64,000 nt of DNA from Areca catechu (lineage: Eukaryota; Streptophyta; Magnoliopsida; Arecales; Arecaceae), in the NCBI GenBank assembly GCA_021397845.1, contig JAHSVC010000031.1, positions 868,001-932,000 of the forward strand, read 5' to 3'. Position 1 is the first letter of the stretch, and every line of letters starts with the position of its first letter. Shown here one piece after another: positions 43,287-52,524 of this stretch. The position numbers and the translations under genes were made by a program. Below the pieces are notes generated by a model. It was not told the origin of the DNA, ran no database searches, and saw nothing but the letters and a program-made list of their open reading frames with translations.

Positions 43287-44962
43287 TGATGGGGATCCAG
43301 GGCAGCTCTGGGTATTTTTCTATTTTTTTCTTATTTTCTTGCATTTTTTTAATTTTTAGCTATTCCCGCTATTCCACCTATTCCCTCTATTCCAGCTTTA
43401 TCCCAATATTATTCCTATCTTATTCCAACCTTATTCCATCTTCTTCGCATGATTTTAAAAAAATTTCAAAACCCTAGCCGCCGCCCCCTCCGACCCCGGA
43501 TTCGTGCCGCCCGACCCCCGACCGCCTCTGCCAGACCGTCGACGCTGCTCGCCGACGTTGCTCGCCAGCCCCCGCCATCGCCGGAGGAGCCGCCGCCATC
43601 GCCCTCGCCCATAGAAGACGAACGGCCGTTGGAAGACCAAACATCACCCATGTCCTACAGCCACCGTCATCGCCTGCCATGGCCGGCCTGCCATCGGCCG
43701 CCCGCCCACCACCAGCCAGCTCACGCCCATCCACCAGAGGGCCCGTGCCGGTGCCCTTGGGCCCCACGACCGTGGGAAGCCCAAGCGGCATGGCGTGCGT
43801 ACCGTGCCGCCCGCCTGCACCGTCGCCCGCCTGCGCCACATCCCGCTTGCAGCCGCTCGCCTGCGCCTCCTCCCGCCTGCCACCGCCCGCCACCGGTCTG
43901 CCGCTCGTTGGGCCGCCGGAGGCCTCGCCGGCACCCAGGAGGTCTCCCACGGCCGTTGGAGACCAAATGGCATGCTGGGTGTGCCGTGTCGTTTCCCCTG
44001 TGCTACCCCGCCTGCAGCCCATCACCGGTCGGCCGCCACTCGTCATCCGCCGGCCCCATTCTCTGCCTGCTTCCCGGTCACCAGCCATGTGCTCCATTGG
44101 TAGATCGATCCTCCGCACGACTGTAAGATGAGTTTGCATGGACTTCAGAGCAGTCCCATTTTCAGAGCAGCATACTTTTTGGAGCAGAACATCAAGCCGA
44201 CATGCTTCTCAGAGCAGATCAGCATCATTTTTGATAAAACATGAATTTTGATGTAATTTATTTTCCTTTTTTAGTTTTCTTAGAGGCTAAGAAACTGAGG
44301 GTTTTGGTTTTTCTATATAAAGGCCCCCTCTCCCCCTACAATAATCAGAGAGAGAGTTGAATGAAATTTTTGGTTTAGCCATTGATTCCGGTTCTGGTTC
44401 TGAGCTGAGGCCCGTTTGCCTTCGTTCCCTACTGTGTGCATTATGGGTTCGATGAGGGGTGTAAGGCATTCCCTGCTGTGTGCATTATGGGTTCGGTGAG
44501 CACCCTAGTTATCTCCTATCTCGTCTTCTTTATCCCCTCGTGTCCTTTGAGAGTCGTCCTAGTGCATCCATATGAGAGCCCTGCTATGTGCATTATGGGT
44601 TCGATGAGAGCTCAGGGTAGCTGGTGCTGTGATCCTTCGAGAGGGTAGCTTTATGCTCAGGGTAGCTGGTGCCGTGATCCCTCAGGAGGGTAGCATTAGG
44701 CTTTGACCCCTGACTTTCTGTGTACGTCCCCCGCTAGAGTGAGTCTCAGGGCCATGAGTTCCACTTCTCGGTCCCCCATCTTCATCCTTCCTTCGCCACA
44801 TCCACCAAAAAATTGAAAACAAAAGAGGTTAGCTATCTTAGGATTTTAGTGTCAGTATGCCCTAGTCCTGGAGGCTTCTTAGCCCTCCCACGGTTCTAGT
44901 TTGTTAGGTATTTTTTCCTATTTTTTAAATAACCAGGTTACATCGATTGTCGTCCCGCATCA
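43287..44962 (+). repeat. Element M 5' LTR (1,676 bp)
   Basis: It starts TGATGGGGATCC and ends ...CGTCCCGCATCA. A GC-rich block at about 43475-44130 contrasts sharply with the AT-rich surroundings. It has many overlapping ORFs on both strands that are not conserved between the two LTRs, so it is treated as non-coding. Downstream, GTGCATTATGGGTTCG recurs three times (about 44436-44605). Confidence 0.9.
44313..44322 (+). promoter_or_regulatory. Putative TATA box of element M 5' LTR
   Basis: CTATATAAAG followed by GCCCCCTCTCCCCC. The identical site in the 3' LTR is 46044-46053. Confidence 0.68.
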
Positions 44963-45046
44963 ATTTTGGTATCAGAGCGAGTTGTGGATTAGGGTGTGCT
45001 CCATTTTTCGAACTGACGGAGTCGAGTTCTTCGTGATCGAGGAGAA
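44963..45046 (+). other. Element M internal segment with PBS (44967-44978)
   Basis: TGGTATCAGAGC begins five bases after the LTR. After about 40 nt, GTCGAGTTCT (45021) and the purine-rich end GAGGAGAA lead into the 3' LTR. Nothing else fits in 84 bp. Confidence 0.88.
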
Positions 45047-46695
45047 TGATGGGGATCCAGGGAAGGTCATGGTATTTTTCTATTTTTTTCTTATTTTCTC
45101 GCATTTTTTTATTTTTACCTATTTCCACTATTCCATCTATTCCCTCTATTCCAGCTTTATCCCAATATTATTCCTATCTTATTCCAGCCTTATTCCATCT
45201 TCTTCCCGTGAATTTAAAAAAATTTCAAAACCCCAGTCGTCGCCCCCTTCGGCCCCAGATCCGGGCCGCCCGACCCCTGGCCACCCCCACCGTACCGCCG
45301 CCCCTCTCACCGCCCCCGCCCTCACCGGAGGAGCCGCCGCCGCCGCCGCCCTCACCCGTGGAAGATGAACGGCCGTGAGAAGACAAACTGTCACCCACGT
45401 CCCATGGCTGCCGTCGCCGCCTGCCACCACTGACCTGCCACCGGTCGCCCGCCCGCCGCCCATCGGTTCACACCCGGTCACCGGATGGCCCCCGTCGGTG
45501 CCATTGGGCCCCACAGTCATGGGAAGCTGAAGCGGCACGGCGTGTGTACCGTGCCGCCCATGTGCCGTCGCCCGCCTGCACCGTCGTCCACCTGCGCCAC
45601 CTCCTGCCTGCCGCCGCCCACCGCTGGTCCGTCGCTCGCTGGGCCGCAGGAGGTCTCGTCGGTGCCTAGGAGGTCTCCCACGACCGTGGGAGACCAAACG
45701 ACACACTGGGCATGCCGTGCCGTTTCCCTTGTGCCGCCCCGCCTGCAGCCCACCACCGGCCGGCCACCGCTCGTCGTCCACCGGCCCCGTCCGTCGCCTG
45801 CTTCCCAGTTGTCGGCCATGTGCTCCATCGATAGATCGATCCTCCGCACGACCATGAGATGAGTTTGCATGGATTTCAGAGCAGTCCCATTTTCAGAGCA
45901 GCACGCTTTCTGGAGTAGATCATCAAGCCGACATGCATCTCAGAGTAGAGTTTTACAATTTTTAATGCAACAAGAATTTTGATGTAATTTATTTTCCTTT
46001 TTTAGTTTTCTTAGAGGCTAAGAAACTGAGGGTTTTGGTTTTTCTATATAAAGGCCCCCTCTCCCCCTGTAATAATCAAAGAGAGAGTTGAATGAAAATT
46101 TTGGTTTAGCCATTGGTTCCAGTTCTAGTTCTGGGCTGAGACCCGTTTGCCTTCGTTCCCTGCTGTGTGCATTATGGGTTCAATAAGGGGTGTGAGGCAT
46201 TCCCTGTTATGTGCATTATGGGTTCGTTGAGCTCCCTAGTTATCTTCTATCTCGTTTTCTTTATCCCCTCATGTCCTTTGAGAGTCATCCTAGAGCATCC
46301 ATGTGAGAGCCTTGCTATGTGCATTATGGGTTCGATGAGCGCTCAGGGTAGCTGGTGCTGTGATCCTTCGGGAGGGTAGCTTTATGCTCAGGGTAGCTGG
46401 TGCTGTGATCCCTCAAGAGGGTAACTTTAGGCTTTGACCCCTGACTTTCTGTGTGCATCCCCCGCTAAAGTGAGTCTTAGGGCCATGAGTTCTACTTCCC
46501 GGTCGCCCATCTTCATCCTTCCTTCGCCACATCCACCCAGAAAATTGAAAACAAAAGAAATCAGCTGTCTTAGGATTTTAGTGTCAGTATGCCCTAGTCC
46601 TGGGAGGCTTCTTAGCCCTCCCACGGTCCTAGTTTTTTAGGTGTTTTTCCCTATTTTCCAAATAACCGGGTTACATCTATTATCATCCCACATCA
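45047..46695 (+). repeat. Element M 3' LTR (1,649 bp)
   Basis: Collinear with the 5' LTR, ending ...CATCCCACATCA. Differences are most frequent in the GC-rich part (45230-45850), mostly C/T and G/A changes. ORFs 45179-45870 are unrelated in frame to those of the other LTR. Confidence 0.9.
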
Positions 46696-46905
46696 AGGCA
46701 TGGACCTTGATTAAGAAAATTCCCACCATACTCTTAGAGGATTTCAAGATCAAATAGATCTATGGGCACCTATAAACCAGTCAGATTGATTAACTTAGGT
46801 TAACATGGGTCAACTCGAATCAATAGATAATCTAATCAAATCCGGTTCACCATATTAGCCAGGTAATTAAGATCAAGGGATGGATTAACCCAAGCAAGCC
46901 TCTTG

Positions 46906-46992
46906 CCTTAGACACCAACCATGAGTTGGCTTGGTAAGAGTTAGCCCCAAAGAACCTTGATCATAATGTTAAACTTACCTTAGACACTAGGT
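46906..46992 (-). other. Shared leader module, Copia-F(-) copy
   Basis: Sense direction: AGTGTCTAAGG (about 46979-46992) then CCAAGCCAAC...GTTGGTGTCTAAGG (46906-46934). Same order as in the other elements; the outer part of the stem is weaker. Confidence 0.6.
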
Positions 46993-47880
46993 GGTTTACC
47001 AGACTCAATCAGACTAACCTAAAGCCTGGGCTCACCACGAAGCAATGAATCAAGTCCATTTAGATGTATGGACTGATCTAACTAACTATTAGATAGATCT
47101 ATAGAGGATAGACCTAATCCAACTTTTGATTAGTCTTTTCTCTAATTAATCCATTCATCTAAACCTAGGTCTAACCCATTTAAAGACCTAATTCTAGCTA
47201 ACCCAATTAACCCATAGTTTATCATTCATGACATAAGATTATAATCACATCCTAAATCTTAAAGGTTTAAAAAATTACAACTTAATTCTCAATTAAATGT
47301 AACATGCCAATTGAATATTTTTAATTAAACCACATATTGAAACCATTACAAAATCAAGTGAAACAATTTCATAAAAATAAATTATGAACTTCAAACTTAA
47401 TGTTTTTGGCTTTTCTGGTCATGTCGACTCGAGTAGGTTGAGTCACCTCATCCAGAAGACAAAATACCAACAGATTATTCTATCTGTAGAATCAAGTTCA
47501 CTCGAGCAGGGGTCGAGTCTGCACGGTTCATCAGAGCAGAAATAATAACTTTAAGTTTCAGTCTTTTTCACTTGAACTTTTCAAAGTTTTAGATCATTGA
47601 TCTTTTAGATCTTATCTAAGCATAGTTATGATCTATCAACCATAGATTAAAACCATTTTAACCTATCAAATCCCTCACTTTCTTTTTCACAAGGTCATGA
47701 TGTAGAGGCACCCCTACATGTCATAGGAGAATCCCAATGAATGGGAAGAGATGGCCTTTAAACCATTCTTTTCTCTTAAGACTAGATGGCCATGGCAAAT
47801 CCACCTAAATCCATTTACTTTATGAAGGAAATTAAATCGATTTCATATATAATCAATAAACAGACTTGCATCACAACCAC

Positions 47881-47892
47881 GATTTGATACCA
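47881..47892 (-). other. Decayed PBS of Copia-F(-)
   Basis: The minus strand reads TGGTATCAAATC, two changes from the initiator tRNA-Met PBS, one base from the LTR start TGTAAGG at 47894. Confidence 0.65.
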
Positions 47893-48544
47893 TTGTAAGG
47901 TTAAGATAGCAGTGGGCCTAATGCATGCAATTTAAAAACTTTTTCTTTAAAGGATGGCGCAGTGGAAGAAGATAAAATATTTTTATCTATGATATGTTAA
48001 TCTAATTAATACATGCCCCTACATAGATCTTGATACAGCAAGAATAATGCATGTGTTAAAACAAGCATGCATGGTATGAATATAGAAAACCATTCTTGAA
48101 TCATACAATGATGCAGCAATCAAGATATGTCATACATAAAATGTACAAGCATACCTCAGTGACAATCACCAGGAAGTGTTCCAACTGGAAGGAAGAAAAA
48201 TGGCACTGCGAGTAGCACACATGTTCTGCCTCTACAGGTTGTTCATACTATGGTATAGGATTTCTCCCCCTTCCTTCGAGGTGCTATCCTCTCCAAAAAT
48301 AGTGTCAGCAGCAGGGACTCCTTGTTTTACTCTTTGAAGAACCACAGACTGCTTCTTCAACTCCTAGAACAACTGTTGCTGATGCAAAGATGGAACAAGA
48401 CTCTTGAGAACCCTTCCCAACTCTCTATCCCAAACCTTCAACAGAAGGTATGCACTCGAGAATCCCTCCCAAAACTCAAACCCCTTCTCTGATAATCTCT
48501 TAGAGATCAAGTATGAACTCTAACCATGAGAAAATGAGAGAGTC

Positions 48545-49366
48545 TGATGGGGGACGGGATAGGGATAGGATCGACGGCGAGCTAAGAAGTCACCGAAGAT
48601 TAGGGTATCCTATTTTTTTTTCTATTTTCTGATTTCTTTATGGTGGTGACGAAGGAAAAAATAGGGATGGAGGATAACGAGGATGGACTACCACGAACCC
48701 TGAAACCCACTCTCACAGAGAGACTTCACACCTCTAGGGCATTATACCTGCCACCCACCTCACTACATGCAGTCTAGGGTATCTCACCTACCACCCATCT
48801 CACTACACGCGGAGCCCAGGGTATTTCACCTGCCACCCAGGTCACTCCTGGAGCCATGAGGGGGATTTCAAAGAACGTGGAGGAAAACGAAATGGGGGGA
48901 TAACTAGGGCATCACGCCCCTACGAAGTCCCGAAGGACAAAGACAACATCAACACCCGCAGGTGAAGACATAATGGGCCATAGCCCTGAACAACAACTGC
49001 CAAACCAACTGACAAACCAAATCCCAAAAATTCAATTTTTTCTCCCTTTTTATAATAGGAATGAGGGTTATTTATAAGCTCCATAACCCTCATTTGAATT
49101 TGAATACAGGATAGGGATAACTCAAATTTAAATACAAGATAGGATAAGATAAGCCTATCCATATCTCAATCATAACCAACAAAATCCTAATTTAAATTTC
49201 AAATAAAAGATAGGATAAGATAAGCCTATCCATATCTCAATCATAACCAACAAAATCCTAATTTAAATTTCAAATAAAAGATAAATCCTAAATTTATTTT
49301 TCAAATTTATTTGCTGCTCTGAAATTTGTGCTGCTCCGAGATTCATGCAGGATGATGTCCCCATCA
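48545..49366 (-). repeat. Array T LTR 1 (822 bp)
   Basis: TGATGGGGGACGGG...TGTCCCCATCA. It contains a 71-bp unit repeated in tandem (from about 49140 and 49211), present in all three LTRs. Confidence 0.9.
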
Positions 49367-49529
49367 TTCTCCTGAGGTGGGGAGAACTCGACTCCGTCGG
49401 CGACAACTTCTGGATCGGCTACAGGCGACGGAGACGGTCTTCACGAGCGATGGTAGCAGGGGGTGTCAACATAGAAAAGAGTTGGGAAGAAGAAACGTAC
49501 CCTAATCCGTCTAGGCTCTGATACCAAGT
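49367..49529 (-). other. Array T internal segment 1 (163 bp)
   Basis: The left end is the reverse complement of GTCGAGTTCT plus purine tract (49367-49392); the right end is the PBS (49515-49526). The middle is GC-rich and non-coding. It differs from internal segment 2 at one position that I can see (CTACAGG versus CTGCAGG). Confidence 0.88.
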
Positions 49530-50351
49530 TGATGGGGGACGGGATAGGGATAGGATCGACGGCGAGCTAAGAAGTCACCGAAGATTAGGGTATCCTATTT
49601 TTTTTTCTATTTTCTGATTTCTTTATGGTGGTGACGAAGGAAAAAATAGGGATGGAGGATAACGAGGATGGACTACCACGAACCCTGAAACCCACTCTCA
49701 CAGAGAGACTTCACACCTCTAGGGCATTATACCTGCCACCCACCTCACTACATGCAGTCTAGGGTATCTCACCTACCACCCATCTCACTACACGCGGAGC
49801 CCAGGGTATTTCACCTGCCACCCAGGTCACTCCTGGAGCCATGAGGGGGATTTCAAAGAACGTGGAGGAAAACGAAATGGGGGGATAACTAGGGCATCAC
49901 GCCCCTACGAAGTCCCGAAGGACAAAGACAACATCAACACCCGCAGGTGAAGACATAATGGGCCATAGCCCTGAACAACAACTGCCAAACCAACTGACAA
50001 ACCAAATCCCAAAAATTCAATTTTTCTCCCTTTTTATAATAGGAATGAGGGGTTATTTATAAGCTCCATAACCCTCATTTGAATTTGAATACAGGATAGG
50101 GATAACTCAAATTTAAATACAAGATAGGATAAGATAAGCCTATCCATATCTCAATCATAACCAACAAAATCCTAATTTAAATTTCAAATAAAAGATAGGA
50201 TAAGATAAGCCTATCCATATCTCAATCATAACCAACAAAATCCTAATTTAAATTTCAAATAAAAGATAAATCCTAAATTTATTTTTCAAATTTATTTGCT
50301 GCTCTGAAATTTGTGCTGCTCCGAGATTCATGCAGGATGATGTCCCCATCA
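49530..50351 (-). repeat. Array T LTR 2 (822 bp)
   Basis: Nearly identical to LTR 1, differing by single-base length changes near the poly-T (about 50021) and the GGGG run. TATA-like TTATAAATAA on the minus strand at 50053-50062. Confidence 0.9.
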
Positions 50352-50514
50352 TTCTCCTGAGGTGGGGAGAACTCGACTCCGTCGGCGACAACTTCTGGAT
50401 CGGCTGCAGGCGACGGAGACGGTCTTCACGAGCGATGGTAGCAGGGGGTGTCAACATAGAAAAGAGTTGGGAAGAAGAAACGTACCCTAATCCGTCTAGG
50501 CTCTGATACCAAGT
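50352..50514 (-). other. Array T internal segment 2 (163 bp)
   Basis: Same content as segment 1; pre-LTR box at 50352-50377 and PBS at 50500-50511. No coding potential. Confidence 0.88.
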
Positions 50515-51335
50515 TGATGGGGGACGGGATAGGGATAGGATCGACGGCGAGCTAAGAAGTCACCGAAGATTAGGGTATCCTATTTTTTTTCTATTTTCTG
50601 ATTTCTTTATGGTGGTGACGAAGGAAAAAATAGGGATGGAGGATAACGAGGATGGACTACCACGAACCCTGAAACCCACTCTCACAGAGAGACTTCACAC
50701 CTCTAGGGCATTATACCTGCCACCCACCTCACTACATGCAGTCTAGGGTATCTCACCTACCACCCATCTCACTACACGCGGAGCCCAGGGTATTTCACCT
50801 GCCACCCAGGTCACTCCTGGAGCCATGAGGGGGATTTCAAAGAACGTGGAGGAAAACGAAATGGGGGGATAACTAGGGCATCACGCCCCTACGAAGTCCC
50901 GAAGGACAAAGACAACATCAACACCCGCAGGTAAAGACATAATGGGCCATAGCCCTGAACAACAACTGCCAAACCAACTGACAAACCAAATCCCAAAAAT
51001 TCAATTTTTCTCCCTTTTTACAATAGGAATGAGGGGTTATTTATAAGCTCCATAACCCTCATTTGAATTTGAATACAGGATAGGGATAACTCAAATTTAA
51101 ATACAAGATAGGATAAGATAAGCCTATCCATATCTCAATCATAACCAACAAAATCCTAATTTAAATTTCAAATAAAAGATAGGATAAGATAAGCCTATCC
51201 ATATCTCAATCATAACCAACAAAATCCTAATTTAAATTTCAAATAAAAGATAAATCCTAAATTTATTTTTCAAATTTATTTGCTGCTCTGAAATTTGTGC
51301 TGCTCCGAGATTCGTGCAGGATGATGTCCCCATCA
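50515..51335 (-). repeat. Array T LTR 3 (821 bp)
   Basis: Third copy, with a TATA-like sequence at 51037-51046 (minus). As the first LTR in the minus direction it would drive transcription of the array, away from Gypsy-A. It is followed by 20 bp of internal sequence (51336-51355), then Gypsy-A. Confidence 0.9.
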
Positions 51336-51356
51336 TTCTCCTGAGGTGGGGAGAAT

Positions 51357-51437
51357 GATAAGTACAATGCTAGTGTAATTAGGTTTCATTGCTCTACAAA
51401 CCATAATCTAAACATTAATCATATGCTTGCCGCATCA
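51357..51437 (+). repeat. Gypsy-A 5' LTR remnant (last 81 bp)
   Basis: Matches 58631-58711 except one G/A change (GATAAG versus GATGAG). Everything upstream has been replaced by array T sequence. Confidence 0.93.
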
Positions 51438-51440
51438 AAT

Positions 51441-51452
51441 TGGTATCAGAGC
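51441..51452 (+). other. PBS of Gypsy-A
   Basis: TGGTATCAGAGC, three bases after the LTR end CGCATCA. Confidence 0.94.
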
Positions 51453-51529
51453 ATGGTAGAATAAGTTCCTGATTGCATAGCATTAAGTCCTTGAAGTACT
51501 TGGATCGGGGGCGTTACCAGGCCGTCCGG

Positions 51530-51589
51530 TCTTAGGAGAAAGTAGGGTTTAAACACCCTCTCTTCCCATTCCACGGGGATCTCCTAAGG
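51530..51589 (+). other. Leader hairpin 1, Gypsy-A copy
   Basis: TCTTAGGAGA (51530-51539) pairs with TCTCCTAAGG (51580-51589) over ten positions, one G-U. The loop is 40 nt and ends CCATTCCACGGGGA. Compared with the element D copy, at least three base pairs differ on both arms with pairing kept. Confidence 0.68.
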
Positions 51590-52123
51590 CGTTTCGGGGT
51601 GCCATTGTGATTGACCCGTGAAAAAGAAAGTCAAAGGACTTCTTAGATTTTATTTGTGAATTTTGCATTGGGCACGTTCTGTTTTTCTGCTTGCTGTATT
51701 TTCTGTAGGCTGACTGTAATCCGCCTGCAACTCCAAAGGCAAGTCACTGATTTTTTATTGAAATATTTTTTTTCTTGTTCCTTTTTAAGTCAGTTATCAC
51801 CATATTAAATTTCATCATCAGAAAAAAATTATAAAAAAAATAAAAATTTCTGCAGTTCGACACTGTCATTAGGGTTATGTTCTGTCCTTTTTATTTATCT
51901 TCATTTGTAGGATCTGCTTAGATTAGTATAGATTTTAGTTTTAAAATTCCTTTCATCTACATTGAAACATATAAGTTAGGAATCCTTTGTGAATTTTTCA
52001 GAATTTTTGGACATTTTTTTTCATCACGTTTTCCACACCACTTTCAAATTGCAACACACTTCTGCAGCACCTTTGCATTTCATTCATCTCATGAGAAATC
52101 AAATTAAGGGCATCAATTTGACA

Positions 52124-52152
52124 TAGGGTCAGGGTTTCATCACCTGTCCCTA
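52124..52152 (+). other. Leader hairpin 2, Gypsy-A copy
   Basis: TAGGGTCAGG pairs with CCTGTCCCTA (one central mismatch) around GTTTCATCA, followed by GCCCAAAA. Confidence 0.58.
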
Positions 52153-52304
52153 GCCCAAAAATCACCAACCAGCATATTGATCCCAGCCCGTTAATTAAAA
52201 TTGAGTAGAACGTTAATTGCCCTAGTGGGTTAGGGACACCAACAAGTTGGGTTCAGGTTAAGGTCAAGTTAACTGTGTCAGCTAATTGGTGTGTGCTTAC
52301 TGGC

Positions 52305-52380
52305 TTGGTGTCTAGGATTGGTGCATCAGGGCTTGTGATTTGGTCCGCCTACCTGGCCAATCTCAGATTGGTGTCTAAGG
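52305..52380 (+). other. Shared leader module, Gypsy-A copy
   Basis: TTGGTGTCTAGG (52305-52316) then CCTGGCCAAT...ATTGGTGTCTAAGG (52352-52380), about 145 nt before gag. Confidence 0.7.
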
Positions 52381-52524
52381 TTGGCAATCAGGGACCTACA
52401 CTCCCCTCCACCTACCTGGCTAAGTCCTATAAGTACTACTAGCTAGTTGGTTCACTTAATTAGACTTCTAATTTGTGCTCTAGGTCTAGGAAACCTTAGC
52501 TCGAACTTGAGTCCATTTGCATGC

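Larger units (their letters stand above)
43287..46695 (+). mobile_element. Element M, two long LTRs with an 84-bp internal segment
   Basis: Two LTRs of 1,676 and 1,649 bp flank 84 bp that contain only a PBS and a pre-LTR tract. AGGCA flanks the whole (43282-43286, 46696-46700), so this is one complete insertion into the F(-) leader rather than a tandem duplication. No protein is encoded. The pre-LTR box (GTCGAGTTCT 26 nt before the LTR) and the initiator tRNA-Met PBS match the gypsy elements here, suggesting it is mobilised by gypsy proteins. TRIM elements are similar in idea but normally far shorter. Confidence 0.92.
48545..51355 (-). mobile_element. Array T: three LTRs alternating with two 163-bp internal segments
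   Basis: Order: LTR 48545-49366, internal 49367-49529, LTR 49530-50351, internal 50352-50514, LTR 50515-51335, then 20 bp of a third internal segment. Period 985 bp. Copies differ at only a handful of positions. The internal segments hold an initiator tRNA-Met PBS (49515-49526, 50500-50511) and a gypsy-like pre-LTR tract but no gene, so this is a TRIM-like non-autonomous family. ORFs in it (48920-49162, 50248-50457) are chance. Confidence 0.9.

Noticed and set aside
44436..44700. Regularly recurring GTGCATTATGGGTTCG as a CRISPR-like array
   Set aside because: Spacing is irregular, the units sit inside an LTR, and the context is plant DNA.
43449..45870. Long ORFs on both strands (up to 225 codons) in the GC-rich part of the element M LTRs
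   Set aside because: Few stop codons are expected in such GC-rich DNA. Frames on both strands are open and the two LTR copies do not keep the same frame or protein.
52447..52524. Upstream ATG (52447) as the Gypsy-A start
   Set aside because: The extra 26 residues have no counterpart in the Gypsy-B or E gag starts, while the ATG at 52525 aligns with both.
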